Shown piece after piece: positions 29,452 through 38,737 of a stretch of DNA of 64,000 nucleotides (positions within the stretch are counted from its first letter, which is position 1; each line of letters starts with the position of its first letter). Both the position numbers and the translations under genes were made by a program. Under the pieces are notes generated by a model, which saw only the letters and a list, made by a program, of their open reading frames with translations, had not been told where the DNA came from and did not search any database. Source of the DNA: Roseivivax marinus (GTDB lineage: Bacteria > Pseudomonadota > Alphaproteobacteria > Rhodobacterales > Rhodobacteraceae); NCBI RefSeq assembly GCF_900109705.1, contig NZ_FOAI01000001.1, positions 481,682-545,681 on the forward strand. The letters run 5' to 3'.

Positions 29452-30437
29452 TGACCGACATGACCGCCTCCGCCCCCGCCGGCCGCGCGCCCGCCCTCGC
29501 GGGGAGGGTGAAGGCCGCCGCGATCCTGTTCGTTCTCTTCGCGCTGTTCCCGCCCGTGGTGATGCTCGCGGATGACCCGTTTCTCGTGCTGATCGGAACG
29601 CGCATCCTGGCCTACGCCATCGCAGCGCTCGCCCTCGACCTGATCCTCGGTTACGGCGCCATGGTGTCCTTCGGTCACGCCGCCTATCTCGGCTTCGGCA
29701 CCTACGCGGTGGCCATCCTGTCCAGCTACGGGATCAACGACATCGTGCTCCAGATGCTCGGCGCCGTCGTGATCTCGGCGGTCTTCGCGCTGGTCACCGG
29801 CGCGATCTCGCTGCGCACCCGGGGCGTCTACTTCATCATGATCACGCTCGCCTTCGGGCAGATGGCGTTCTTTTTCTTCATCTCGCTCTCGGCCTATGGC
29901 GGCGATGACGGCTATGGCCTCTCGCAACGCTCGACGCTTTTCGGAACGCAGGTCCTCGAGAACGACTTCGTGCTGTTCTACGCCACGCTGGCGGTGCTGA
30001 TCGGGCTCTTCGCGATCTGCCACCGCATCGTGGGCTCGCGCTTCGGCCGGGTGCTGACAGGCATCCGCGAGAACCCCACCCGGATGGAGGCGATCGGCTA
30101 CGCGCCGTTCCGCTACCAGCTCACCGCCTTCGTGATCTCGGGCTGCATGACCTCGCTTGCGGGTGTGCTGCTGGCCAACCAGGCCGAGTTCGTCTCGCCC
30201 GCCTTCATGTCCTGGCACCGCTCGGGCGAACTGATCGTCATGGTGGTCCTCGGCGGAATCGGCACGCTCGCGGGCGCCATCGGAGGCGCGGTCGCCGCGC
30301 TGCTGCTCGAGGAAGTGCTGGGCATGATGACCGAGCACTGGCGGCTCTGGTTCGGTCTCTTCCTCGTGCTGATGGTCCTCTTCAGCCCGCGCGGGATCAC
30401 CGGCCTCGTCGAGAAGATCGGAAAGGGACGGTCATGA
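29451..30437 (+). CDS. Branched-chain-type ABC transporter permease (LivM-like), 328 aa
   Basis: This is the second permease of the transporter. Typical LivM features are DLILGYGAMVSFGHAAYLGFG near residues 62-82, RTRGVYFIMITLAFGQM near 120, and GRVLTGIRENPTRMEAIGY near residue 200, followed by VVLGGIGTLAGAIGG near 265. The ATG at 29451 overlaps the preceding stop. The stop overlaps the livG-like ATPase as ATGA. Confidence 0.95.
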   Translation: MTDMTASAPAGRAPALAGRVKAAAILFVLFALFPPVVMLADDPFLVLIGTRILAYAIAALALDLILGYGAMVSFGHAAYLGFGTYAVAILSSYGINDIVLQMLGAVVISAVFALVTGAISLRTRGVYFIMITLAFGQMAFFFFISLSAYGGDDGYGLSQRSTLFGTQVLENDFVLFYATLAVLIGLFAICHRIVGSRFGRVLTGIRENPTRMEAIGYAPFRYQLTAFVISGCMTSLAGVLLANQAEFVSPAFMSWHRSGELIVMVVLGGIGTLAGAIGGAVAALLLEEVLGMMTEHWRLWFGLFLVLMVLFSPRGITGLVEKIGKGRS

Positions 30438-31189
30438 GCACGCTCGAGATTTCCCACCTGTCGAAAAGCTTCGGCGCGCTCAAAGTGACCGACGACGTGT
30501 CGCTCACCGTGCCGTCGGGAGAGTTGCACGCCATCATCGGCCCGAACGGCGCAGGCAAGACGACGCTGATCTCGCAACTCTCGGGGCAACTGCGCTCGGA
30601 CGCGGGCCGGATCGCCATGGACGGCCGCGACATCACCGGAACGACCATGCCCGAACGGGTGCACCTCGGCCTCGCCCGGAGCTTCCAGATCACCCAGACG
30701 CTGCCCGGCTTCACCGTGCTCGAAAACGTGGCACTGGCGGTGCAGGCGCGGCACGGCTCGTCCTTCCGCTTCTGGGCGCGCGTCGCCTCCGAGGCCGCGC
30801 TGAACGATGCCGCCATGGCCGCGCTGAAGGAGGCCGGTCTCGACCACCGCGCCGAGGCGCGCGCCAGCGCCCTCAGCCATGGCGAGCACCGCCGGCTCGA
30901 ACTGGCCTGCGCCCTGGCCACCGAGCCGCGCATCCTTCTCCTGGACGAACCGCTTGCCGGCGTGGGGGGCGAGGACGCGGACGCCTTCGTCGCGGCGCTG
31001 CGGGCCATGAAGGGCCGCTTCACCATGATGCTGATCGAGCACGACATGGACGCGGTCTTCCGCCTCGCCGACCGCGTGTCGGTTCTGGTTTACGGCCGCA
31101 TCATCGCCACCGGCACCCCCGACGAGGTCCGCTCGGATCCGGCCGTCCGCACCGCCTACCTGGGCGAGGAAGAGGAGAACGCCGCATGA
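30434..31189 (+). CDS. ABC transporter ATPase (LivG-like), 251 aa
   Basis: This cytosolic nucleotide-binding subunit has Walker A GPNGAGKTT near residue 36, Walker B ILLLDEPLAGVG near 160 and an H-loop His in LIEHDMD near 196. The ABC signature reads LSHGEHRRLE rather than the canonical LSGGQ-type sequence, a variation also seen in LivG relatives. A 19-codon reading frame starts in its stop codon and runs to the livF start. Confidence 0.94.
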   Translation: MSTLEISHLSKSFGALKVTDDVSLTVPSGELHAIIGPNGAGKTTLISQLSGQLRSDAGRIAMDGRDITGTTMPERVHLGLARSFQITQTLPGFTVLENVALAVQARHGSSFRFWARVASEAALNDAAMAALKEAGLDHRAEARASALSHGEHRRLELACALATEPRILLLDEPLAGVGGEDADAFVAALRAMKGRFTMMLIEHDMDAVFRLADRVSVLVYGRIIATGTPDEVRSDPAVRTAYLGEEEENAA

Positions 31190-31238
31190 CCCGCCAGTCC
31201 GCAGCACCCGCCCCGCGCCGAGCCGGAAGGGGCGCACC

Positions 31239-31925
31239 ATGCTGAAGGTCGAAGCCCTCGAAGCCGCCTACGGCGACAGCCGCATCCTCTTCGGTATCGA
31301 CCTCGAGGTCCGCGACGGCGAAGTGGTCACTTTGCTCGGCCGCAACGGCATGGGCAAGACCACCACGGTTAACGCGATCTTCGGGATGCTCAAGCCGCGC
31401 AGCGGCCGGGTCAGCGTCGACGGCACCGACCTCACCGGCGCCGATCCCCACAAGGTGGCGCTCGCCGGCCTCGGCCTCGTGCCCGAGGGCCGCCAGATCT
31501 TCCCGACCCTCAGCGTCGAGGAGAACCTGCGCGCCACCGCGCGCCCCGGCAAATGGGACCTCGCGCGCATCTACGAGCTCTTCCCCCGCCTGCAGGAGCG
31601 GCGCCGCAACATGGGCAACCAGCTCTCGGGCGGAGAGCAGCAGATGCTGGCGATCGGCCGCGCGCTGATGACGAACCCGCGCCTCGTGGTGCTCGACGAG
31701 GCGACCGAGGGGCTTGCGCCGCTCATCCGCGCCGACATCTGGGCCTGCCTCGCGCGGCTCAAGGCCGAGGGCGAGGCGATTCTCGTCATCGACAAGAACG
31801 TCGACGCGCTCACCCGCTTTGCCGACCGACATGTGGTGATCGAGAAGGGCCGCGTGGTCTGGACCGGCACCACCCCCGAGATCCTTGCCACCCCCGAGGT
31901 GAAGGACCGCTTCCTCCACGTCTGA
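31239..31925 (+). CDS. ABC transporter ATPase (LivF-like), 228 aa
   Basis: This is the second ATPase of the importer. It has Walker A GRNGMGKTT near residue 34, the family-typical LVPEGRQIFPTLSVEENL near 82, signature LSGGEQQMLAIGRAL near 132, and Walker B LVVLDEATEGLAP near 152. It completes a five-gene LivKHMGF-type system whose substrate is probably an aromatic compound of the surrounding pathway. Confidence 0.95.
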   Translation: MLKVEALEAAYGDSRILFGIDLEVRDGEVVTLLGRNGMGKTTTVNAIFGMLKPRSGRVSVDGTDLTGADPHKVALAGLGLVPEGRQIFPTLSVEENLRATARPGKWDLARIYELFPRLQERRRNMGNQLSGGEQQMLAIGRALMTNPRLVVLDEATEGLAPLIRADIWACLARLKAEGEAILVIDKNVDALTRFADRHVVIEKGRVVWTGTTPEILATPEVKDRFLHV

Positions 31926-31944
31926 GCTTTCAGGAGACGAACCC

Positions 31945-32394
31945 ATGACCATGCTTCCCGGCGTCACCAAGTCCAACACCGGCATCGACGAGATCAGCTG
32001 GAACATCCTGGGCCAGACCTACGTGCCCAAGCAGAAGTCCGAGAACTCGATGGCGTGGCATGCCACGCTGCCGGTGGGCACCTTCGTGCCGCCCCATATC
32101 CACCCGACGCAGGACGAGTTCATCTACGTCCTCGAGGGCCGCTTCGACGTGGTCTTCGACGGCACCTGGCACCAGGCCGAGCCCGGCGACCTGATCCGCA
32201 TGCCGATGGGCCTGCCGCACGGGATTTTCAACAAGACCGAGCAGTCCATCAAGTGCCTGTTCTGGGTCTCCCCCACCCGCAAGCTGTTCGAACTGTTCTG
32301 GGCGCTGCACAATCTCGGCCCCGACGCCAACCCCGCCGACGTGGTCGCGGTCTCGGCCCAGCACGAAGTCGATTTCCTGCCGCCGGAGGAGTGA
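31945..32394 (+). CDS. Cupin-domain protein, 149 aa
   Basis: This small cupin has the metal site PPHIHPTQDEFIYVLEG near residue 46 and the second motif GDLIRMPMGLPHGIFN near residue 80. It starts 20 bp after livF and ends 4 bp before an FAD monooxygenase gene, so it belongs to the same transcript. Possible roles are a ring-cleaving dioxygenase accessory or an isomerase; the sequence does not decide. Confidence 0.85.
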   Translation: MTMLPGVTKSNTGIDEISWNILGQTYVPKQKSENSMAWHATLPVGTFVPPHIHPTQDEFIYVLEGRFDVVFDGTWHQAEPGDLIRMPMGLPHGIFNKTEQSIKCLFWVSPTRKLFELFWALHNLGPDANPADVVAVSAQHEVDFLPPEE

Positions 32395-32398
32395 TCCC

Positions 32399-33637
32399 AT
32401 GACCGTTCTCATCGCAGGCGCGGGCATCGGCGGGCTGACGACGGCACTCATGCTGCACGCCCGCGGGATTCCCTGCACGATCTACGAGGCCGCGCGCGAG
32501 GTCCGCGAGGTGGGGGTGGGGATCAACGTCCTGCCCCACGCCATCGGCGAGCTCGCCGGGCTGGGCCTGTTGCCCGCGCTGGACGCGGTGGGCGTGCGGA
32601 CGCGCCAATTGTCCTATCTCACCAAGCAGGGTCAGGAGGTCTGGTCCGAGCTGCGCGGCATGCACGCGGGCCACGAGGTGCCGCAATTCTCCATCCATCG
32701 AGGCCGGTTGCAGAAGGTCATCCACGACGCGGTGATCGAGCGCCTCGGCCCGGACGCGATCCGGACGGGGCGCCGTCTCGCCGGTTTCGTGCAGGACGAT
32801 GGCGGTGTCACCGCGCACTTCACCGACTCCGTCGAAGGCGGCGCCGGCGCCACGGTGCGCGCCGAGGCGCTGATCTGCGCCGATGGCATCCATTCGGCCG
32901 GCCGGCGCGTGTTCTACCCGAACGAGGGCGCGCCCTCGTGGCAGGGCGTGGTGATGTGGCGCGGGGCGGCCGAGTGGCCGGTCTGGGGCGACGGCGAGAG
33001 CATGGCGATCGGCGGCGGTCTCGGCGGCAAGATCGTGCTCTACCCGATTGCGCCCGCCACCGGCGAAACCCAGCTGATGAACTGGGTGGTGAACGTGCGG
33101 ATCAAGGACCCGTCGGTCTCGACCCCGCCGCCGGACAACTGGTCGCGGCAGGCGCCGCTGGCGCAGGTGCTGCCCCACGCGCTGCGCTTCTCGGTGCCGG
33201 GCATGGACATCGGTGGGCTGGTGAAGGCCACTCCGGCGATCTTCGAATACCCGATGGCCGACCGCGATCCGCTGCCGCGCTGGACGTTCGGACACGTCAC
33301 GCTTTTGGGCGATGCGGCGCACCCGATGTACCCGGTCGGCTCGAACGGCGCGAGCCAGGCGATCCTCGACGCGCGCTGCCTCGCCGACGCGCTGGCCCGG
33401 GCCGAGCATCCCCGCGCGGCCCTCTGGGCCTACGAGAAGGAGCGTCTGCCCAAGACCGCCGAGGTCGTTCGCACCAATCGCCTTGGCGGGCCGGAGCGGG
33501 TGATCGACGAGGTGGAAAAGCGCGCGCCTGCCGGCTTCACCGATCTCGACGCAGTGCTGAGCTTTGAGGAGCGCAAGGCCATCGTCGGCGGCTACGCGGC
33601 GATGGCGGGCTTCTCCAAGGTGCGGCGCGCGTCCTGA
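32399..33637 (+). CDS. FAD-dependent aromatic monooxygenase (salicylate-hydroxylase-like), 412 aa
   Basis: This group A flavoprotein monooxygenase uses NAD(P)H and O2 to hydroxylate an aromatic ring. It has the Rossmann motif IAGAGIGGLTTALML at residues 5-19, the DG motif ALICADGIHSAGR near 160, and the second FAD motif VTLLGDAAHPMYPVGSNGASQAI near residues 300-322. The substrate could be an anthranilate- or salicylate-type compound, given the neighbourhood. Confidence 0.9.
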   Translation: MTVLIAGAGIGGLTTALMLHARGIPCTIYEAAREVREVGVGINVLPHAIGELAGLGLLPALDAVGVRTRQLSYLTKQGQEVWSELRGMHAGHEVPQFSIHRGRLQKVIHDAVIERLGPDAIRTGRRLAGFVQDDGGVTAHFTDSVEGGAGATVRAEALICADGIHSAGRRVFYPNEGAPSWQGVVMWRGAAEWPVWGDGESMAIGGGLGGKIVLYPIAPATGETQLMNWVVNVRIKDPSVSTPPPDNWSRQAPLAQVLPHALRFSVPGMDIGGLVKATPAIFEYPMADRDPLPRWTFGHVTLLGDAAHPMYPVGSNGASQAILDARCLADALARAEHPRAALWAYEKERLPKTAEVVRTNRLGGPERVIDEVEKRAPAGFTDLDAVLSFEERKAIVGGYAAMAGFSKVRRAS

Positions 33638-33662
33638 GGGCGCGCCGCACCGGTCGCGCCCC

Positions 33663-34283
33663 ATGACGGACCACCCCGCCGCCGCCCGCGTGACCGCGAT
33701 CTACGAGGCGGTGGCGTCCGGCTGGGACGCACGCCGGGCCCAGACCCTGTTCGAGCGCCCGTGGCTCGACGCGTTCCGCGCCGCCATGCCGGGACCGGTG
33801 CCGTCGGTGCTGGACCTCGGGTGCGGCACTGGCCGCCCGCTCGACGCCTGTCTTGCGGACGGCGGCTGCCGCATCACCGGGATCGATGCCGCGTCCGCGA
33901 TGATCGCCGCCGCCCGCGCGGCGCTGCCCGCGCACGACTGGCACGTGGCCGACATGCGCGCGCTCCCGCCCCTCGGACCCTACGACGGCCTCCTCGCCTG
34001 GCACAGCCTGTTCCACCTGTCCCCCGATGACCAGCGCGCGGCGATCGCCGGCTTCGCGCCGCTTGCGAAGCCCGGCGCGCCGCTCCTCTTCACCTCCGGC
34101 CCCGAGGCGGGCGAGGCGATCGGCACCATGAACGGAGAGCCGCTCTATCACGCGAGCCTCGACCCCGACGAGTACCGGGCCGTTCTCGCCGCGGCGGGCT
34201 TCGACGTCCTCCGCCACGTGCCCGAGGATCCGGAGAGCGGCGGGGCCACCGTCTGGCTCGCCCGACGTCGTCCGGCCGCCTGA
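33663..34283 (+). CDS. Class I SAM-dependent methyltransferase, 206 aa
   Basis: The SAM-binding loop VLDLGCGTGRPLD lies near residue 50, the acidic second-strand end ITGIDAASAMI near 75, and the post-I motif YDGLLAWHSLFHL near 110. The start ATG at 33663 lies 25 bp after the monooxygenase stop. The substrate is unknown; small-molecule methylation is likely from the size and fold. Confidence 0.88.
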   Translation: MTDHPAAARVTAIYEAVASGWDARRAQTLFERPWLDAFRAAMPGPVPSVLDLGCGTGRPLDACLADGGCRITGIDAASAMIAAARAALPAHDWHVADMRALPPLGPYDGLLAWHSLFHLSPDDQRAAIAGFAPLAKPGAPLLFTSGPEAGEAIGTMNGEPLYHASLDPDEYRAVLAAAGFDVLRHVPEDPESGGATVWLARRRPAA

Positions 34284-34370
34284 TGCCAGGCACGACTGGT
34301 GCCGGGGTCGGGGCAGAGCGTGGGCCCAAACGTCCCACCGGGCCGCCGCCCCCCCCTTTCTTCTCGTCGA

Positions 34371-34402
34371 GAAATACTCCGGGGTCCGGGGCAGAGCCCC
34401 GG
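34371..34402. repeat. Intergenic REP-like hairpin element
   Basis: GAAATACTCC is followed by a hairpin (ccggggc 34386-34392 with gccccgg 34396-34402). A comparable arrangement, GAAAGTATCCC plus a hairpin, occurs at 38674-38709. It may also end the minus-strand SDR transcript, though no T-run is present. Confidence 0.4.
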
Positions 34403-34428
34403 TCCGACCGTCTCAAACAGAGGTCCCC

Positions 34429-35178
34429 TCAGACCTCCCCGCCGGCGATGGCCACGGCCTGTCCCGTGATCCCCTCCGAGCCCGGTCCGCAAAGCCAGAG
34501 GGCCGCGGCGGTGACCTCTTCGGGACGGATCAGGCGGCGCTGGGGGGACATCTTCTCGAGGCTCGCGCGGGCCTCCTCGGGCGTCATGCCGGTCTTTTCC
34601 GCGATGTTGGTGACGGAGCGGTCGGTCATCTCGGTGTCGAGGAAGCCGGGGCAGAGCGCGTTCACCGTGATGCCCGTGCGCGCCATCTCGAGCGCGGCGG
34701 ACTTCACCATCCCCACGACGCCGTGCTTGGCGGCAGCATAGGCCGAGACGTAGCCGTAGCCCTTGAGGCCCGCGGTCGAGGCCACGGCGATCAGCCGGCC
34801 CCACTCGGCGCCCTTCAGGCGCAGCGCGCCTTCGCGCAGCGTCAGGAACGCGCCGGTCATGTTGACGTCCACCAACTGGCGCCAGGTGGCGAGGTCGGTT
34901 TTGGTGAAGGGCGCACTGGCCGAGGCGCCGGCATTGGCGATGACGATGTCGCAGGCGCCGGTGAAGTCGAACATCGCCTGCACCGCGGTCTCGTCGGTGA
35001 CGTCGGCCTCGACCGCGTGGATGCGTTCGTGTGTCTTGGCGAGCGCGTCCAGAGGCTCGGCGCGGCGGCCGGCGACCCAGACGGTCGCGCCCGCTTCGGC
35101 CAGCCCGAGCGCGAGGTTCGCGCCAAGCCCGGCGCCGCCGCCGGTGACGAGGGCGGTCTTTCCACTCAGGTCCGTCAT
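34429..35178 (-). CDS. SDR family oxidoreductase, 249 aa
   Basis: This classical SDR has [12 protein letters not shown] near residue 12, [10 protein letters not shown] near 85, the catalytic Ser in VASTAGLKG and [10 protein letters not shown] near 148. It overlaps the 2-aminobenzoyl-CoA monooxygenase stop as ATGA, so it is the second gene of that transcript. It probably oxidises a 3-hydroxyacyl-CoA or alicyclic alcohol intermediate of the pathway, an inference from the operon. Confidence 0.92.
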   Translation of the reverse strand: MTDLSGKTALVTGGGAGLGANLALGLAEAGATVWVAGRRAEPLDALAKTHERIHAVEADVTDETAVQAMFDFTGACDIVIANAGASASAPFTKTDLATWRQLVDVNMTGAFLTLREGALRLKGAEWGRLIAVASTAGLKGYGYVSAYAAAKHGVVGMVKSAALEMARTGITVNALCPGFLDTEMTDRSVTNIAEKTGMTPEEARASLEKMSPQRRLIRPEEVTAAALWLCGPGSEGITGQAVAIAGGEV

Positions 35179-37463
35179 GCCCGAAGTCCCACGCCTTCGC
35201 CGCGCTCGGCGAGCCGGCGCATCTGGTCACGACCGGGCAGGTAGGGCAGGGGCCACGCGCTGTCCTCGTCCTGAAGCGCGGCGGCCGCATGCAGCGTCCA
35301 GTAGGGATCGGCCAGGTGCGGACGCGCGAGGCAGACGAGGTCGGCGCGGCCCGCCATCAGGATCGAGTTCACGTGGTCGGGCTCGTAGATGTTGCCCACC
35401 GCCATCGTCGGGATGCCGCGCTCGTTGCGGATGCGGTCCGAGAAGGGGGTCTGGAACATGCGGCCGTAGACCGGCTTGGCCTCGACGCTGGTCTGACCGG
35501 CCGAGACGTCGACGATGTCGACGCCCGCCTCGCGGAACATCTGCGCGATCTCGACGGCTTCCTCGCCCTCGACGCCGCGGTCCCCGACCCAGTCGGTCGC
35601 CGAGATCCGCACCGACATCGGCTTCTCCTCGGGCCAGGCCGCGCGCATGGCGCGGAACACCTCGAGCGGATACCGCATCCGGTTCTCCAGGCTGCCGCCG
35701 TACACGTCCTCGCGCACGTTCGAGATCGGCGAGATGAACGACGACAGCAGGTAGCCGTGAGCCGCGTGCAGCTCGATCATGTCGAAACCGGCGCGCGCCG
35801 CCATCTCGGCGGCCTTCACGAACTGGTCCTTCACCGCGTCCATGTCGGCGCGGTCCATCTCCTTCGGCGGCTCGTGGCCGTCGTCCCACGGGATCGGGGA
35901 GGCCGACAGCGTCTGCCAGTTGCCGTCTTTCAAAGGCGCGTCCATCGTCTCCCAGCCCAGCTGGGTCGAGCCCTTGCGGCCGGAATGGCCGATCTGCATG
36001 CAAAGCTTCGCGTCGGTCTCGGCGTGCACGAAATCGCACAGCCGCGTCCATTCGGCCTCGTGCTCCGGCGCGTAAAGGCCCGGGCAACCCGGCGTGATCC
36101 GGCCCTCGGGCGAGACGCAGGTCATCTCGATGTAGACGAGGCCGGCGCCGCCCTTGGCGCGTTCGGCGTAATGGACGAAGTGCCAATCTGTCGGCTTGCC
36201 ATCCACGGCCTTGTACTGCGCCATGGGCGAGACCACGACGCGGTTCTTCAGGCGCATGTCGCGCAGCTGAAACGGCGCGAACATCGGCGCGCGGTGCACG
36301 CCGTTGGCCCCGGCCTGCGCCTGGAACCATTCCTCGGCCGATTGCAGCCATCTGGCGTCCCGCAGGCGCAGGTTCTCGTGGCTGATCCGCTGCGAACGGG
36401 TGAGCAGCGAGTAGTTGAACTGCACCGGGTCGAGATGGAGGTAGCGCTCGACGTCCTCGAACCATTCGGTCGAGTTGCGCGCCGCCGATTGCAGCCGCAG
36501 CACGTCGAGGCGGCGCTCGTCCTGGTATTTCTCGAAGGCCTTCTCGAGCGAAGACTCCTTCGTCACCAGATCCGCCAGCGCGATCGCGGATTCCAGCGCC
36601 AGCTTGGTGCCCGAGCCGATGGAAAAATGCGCCGTGGCCGACGCGTCGCCCAGCAGCACGACGTTCTCGTGGTGCCATTTCTCGCAGAGCACCCGGTTGA
36701 AGTTGAGCCACGCCGATCCGCGCAGGTGCTTCATGTTCGAAATGAGCGCGTTGCCGTCGAGATGATCCGCGAAGATCTCCTCGCAGCGGGCGATCATATC
36801 CTCCTGGCCCATGGTGTCGAAGCCGAGCCCGCGCCAGGTGTCCTCGGCGCATTCGACAATGAACGTCGCGGTGTCGGCATCGAACTGGTAGGCGTGCGCC
36901 CAGATCCAGCCTGCTTCGGTCTGTTTGAAGATGAAGGTGAAGGCGTCGTCGAACTTGGCGTGGGTGCCGAGCCAGACGAACTTGCACGCGCGGGTGTCGA
37001 TCTCGGGCTTGAAGGCGTCCTCGTAGCGCGTGCGGGTCTTCGAGTTGATGCCGTCGGCGGCGACCAGCAGGTCGCAGTCGCGGCGCAGCGCCTCGATGTC
37101 GTCCACCTCGGTCTCGAAGTGCAGCTCCACGCCCAGTTCCAGTGCCCGCTCCTGGAGAAGCAGAAGCATCGTCTTGCGGCCGAGCCCGCAGAAGCCGTGG
37201 CCGGTCGAGGTGATCTCGGCGTCGTCCTTCACGACCTTGATGTCGTCCCAGTAGGCGAAGTGATCGCGGATCAGACGGGCGCTCGCGGCGTCGTTGGCCT
37301 CCAGATTGTCGAGCGTCTCGTCCGACAGCACCACGCCCCAGCCGAAGGTGTCGTCGGCGCGGTTGCGCTCGATGACCACGACCTCCCAGTCCGGGCGGCG
37401 CAGCTTGAGGCTGATGGCGAAGTAGAGGCCGGCCGGGCCGCCCCCGAGACAGACGGTCTTCAT
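35175..37463 (-). CDS. 2-aminobenzoyl-CoA monooxygenase/reductase (salicylyl-CoA 5-hydroxylase/oxidoreductase type)
   Basis: This large fusion of 762 aa has an FAD monooxygenase half ([17 protein letters not shown] at residues 4-20; [20 protein letters not shown] near 280) and an Old Yellow Enzyme-like half from about residue 395 ([36 protein letters not shown] near 575; [13 protein letters not shown] near 725). The architecture is that of the enzyme that hydroxylates and reduces 2-aminobenzoyl-CoA. The start ATG at 37463 gives the FAD motif at the normal distance. A putative operator lies 54 bp upstream. Confidence 0.93.
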   Translation of the reverse strand: MKTVCLGGGPAGLYFAISLKLRRPDWEVVVIERNRADDTFGWGVVLSDETLDNLEANDAASARLIRDHFAYWDDIKVVKDDAEITSTGHGFCGLGRKTMLLLLQERALELGVELHFETEVDDIEALRRDCDLLVAADGINSKTRTRYEDAFKPEIDTRACKFVWLGTHAKFDDAFTFIFKQTEAGWIWAHAYQFDADTATFIVECAEDTWRGLGFDTMGQEDMIARCEEIFADHLDGNALISNMKHLRGSAWLNFNRVLCEKWHHENVVLLGDASATAHFSIGSGTKLALESAIALADLVTKESSLEKAFEKYQDERRLDVLRLQSAARNSTEWFEDVERYLHLDPVQFNYSLLTRSQRISHENLRLRDARWLQSAEEWFQAQAGANGVHRAPMFAPFQLRDMRLKNRVVVSPMAQYKAVDGKPTDWHFVHYAERAKGGAGLVYIEMTCVSPEGRITPGCPGLYAPEHEAEWTRLCDFVHAETDAKLCMQIGHSGRKGSTQLGWETMDAPLKDGNWQTLSASPIPWDDGHEPPKEMDRADMDAVKDQFVKAAEMAARAGFDMIELHAAHGYLLSSFISPISNVREDVYGGSLENRMRYPLEVFRAMRAAWPEEKPMSVRISATDWVGDRGVEGEEAVEIAQMFREAGVDIVDVSAGQTSVEAKPVYGRMFQTPFSDRIRNERGIPTMAVGNIYEPDHVNSILMAGRADLVCLARPHLADPYWTLHAAAALQDEDSAWPLPYLPGRDQMRRLAERGEGVGLRA

Positions 37464-37516
37464 CGCGCACTCCTTCCCTGCAACGTTGTTGTCGAATGTC
37501 ACAGAGGCCCCGATTC

Positions 37517-37546
37517 ATTTCAAGCATAAAACTTTAGGCTTGAAGT
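37517..37546. promoter_or_regulatory. Putative MarR operator, copy 2
   Basis: ATTTCAAGC (37517-37525) and GCTTGAAGT (37538-37546) form an inverted repeat with a 12-bp spacer. The seven inner bases of each arm match copy 1 at 26247-26277. It lies between the monooxygenase (minus) and thioesterase (plus) genes, 54 bp upstream of the former. Confidence 0.75.
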
Positions 37547-37666
37547 TTTTGCCGGTGCCTCCGAGGATATGAACAAGTACTCAGTCCCGGGTGCCCGGGG
37601 TCAGGACCGATCGATGACGGAGGGGACGATGACGGCAGTTCTGGCGATCGCCGGCCGGGGCCGCGC

Positions 37667-38089
37667 ATGAGCGCGTTCACCCATCGCATCCCGGTGCTGT
37701 TCCAGCACTGTGACCCGGCGGGAATCGTGTTCTACCCCCGCTACTTCGAGATGCTGAACGCGACGATCGAGACGTTCTTCGCCGAGGCTATCGGCTGGAG
37801 CTTCTCGGAGATGCACGTGCATCAGCGCGTGGGCGTGCCGCTCGGCCGGATCGAAACGGATTTCCACGCCGCCTCGCGCCTCGGCGACGTGCTGGACTGG
37901 ACGCTGCAGGTCGACAGGGTCGGCGGTGCGAGCCTTGCGATGACCGTGCGCGCATCCTGCGATGACGAGGCACGGCTGACCGCGCGCCCGACGCTGGTGC
38001 TGGTGGACCTCGACCGCATGACGGCCCTGCGCTGGCCCGACGACCGGCGCGCCGCGCTGGAAAGACACCAAGGAGGACAGACCCCGTGA
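37667..38089 (+). CDS. Acyl-CoA thioesterase, YbgC/4HBT type, 140 aa
   Basis: This hotdog-fold thioesterase has the family signature FQHCDPAGIVFYPRYFEM near residue 13, where the catalytic Asp lies (D-P-A-G-I-V-F-Y-P). It would hydrolyse an aromatic or alicyclic CoA ester, either as part of the anthranilate pathway or to free trapped CoA. Its stop overlaps the ridA start as GTGA. Confidence 0.9.
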   Translation: MSAFTHRIPVLFQHCDPAGIVFYPRYFEMLNATIETFFAEAIGWSFSEMHVHQRVGVPLGRIETDFHAASRLGDVLDWTLQVDRVGGASLAMTVRASCDDEARLTARPTLVLVDLDRMTALRWPDDRRAALERHQGGQTP

Positions 38090-38487
38090 CCACGATGACC
38101 ATTCATCCCGAAGGATGGAAACCCGCCAAGGGCTACGCCAACGGCACCGTGGCCGAGGGCCGGGTCCTCTTCGTCGGCGGCCAGATCGGCTGGACCGCGG
38201 ACCAGGTGTTCGAGACCCACGATTTCATCGGCCAGATGAAACAGGCGCTGACCAATATCGCCGAAGTCGTGCGCGCCGCCGGGGGCGAGGTCACCGACAT
38301 CACGCGGCTGACCTGGTACGTCACCGACAAGCGCGAATACCTCGCGCGCCAGAAGGAGATCGGCGCCGCCTACCGCGAGATCATGGGCTACCACTTCCCG
38401 GCGATGACCATGGTCGTGGTCGCGGATCTCATCGAGGACGAGGCCCAGCTCGAGATTGAGGCCACCGCCGTCCTCGACGCGGGCTGA
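38086..38487 (+). CDS. RidA family enamine/imine deaminase-like protein, 133 aa
   Basis: RidA proteins hydrolyse reactive enamines and imines. This member has GQIGWTADQVFETHDFIGQM near residue 28, LTNIAEVVRAAGGEVTDITRL near 50 and the terminal QLEIEATAVL. The GTG at 38086 is preferred because AAGGAGG lies about 10 bases upstream and it overlaps the thioesterase stop; an ATG nine bases later is possible. In this cluster it might deaminate an amino-cyclohexene intermediate. Confidence 0.88.
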   Translation: MTTMTIHPEGWKPAKGYANGTVAEGRVLFVGGQIGWTADQVFETHDFIGQMKQALTNIAEVVRAAGGEVTDITRLTWYVTDKREYLARQKEIGAAYREIMGYHFPAMTMVVVADLIEDEAQLEIEATAVLDAG

Positions 38488-38673
38488 GCCGGCGCGGGGC
38501 GCGAAGCGGGAAGTTCTCGCCGGCGGCCCGCCCGTCCGCGCTGTCCTGTCCGCGCACGGCAGGCGATCTTTCTCGGGCGAGGGGCGAGACCCTCGAACGC
38601 CCGCCGCGGCGCGGTGTGTGCGCCCTTCTGTCTCGGGGGTAATCCTCGGGCGCGCGGGGCCCTGCTTCCTGGC

Positions 38674-38709
38674 GAAAGTATCCCGGTAGCGCGAGGGCAG
38701 CGCCCTCGC
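38674..38709. repeat. Intergenic REP-like hairpin element, second copy
   Basis: GAAAGTATCCC is followed by a hairpin (gcgagggc 38691-38698 with gccctcgc 38702-38709). It resembles the element at 34371-34402 in layout. It lies in the 250-bp convergent gap between ridA and kynU, where I see no gene. Confidence 0.4.
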
Positions 38710-38737
38710 TCCGGCGTGCCCCGCCCCGTGCCGTCGC

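Noticed and set aside
35289..37529. 746-codon plus-strand frame opposite the 2-aminobenzoyl-CoA monooxygenase
   Set aside because: Antisense shadow with His/Arg/Val-biased composition and no motifs.
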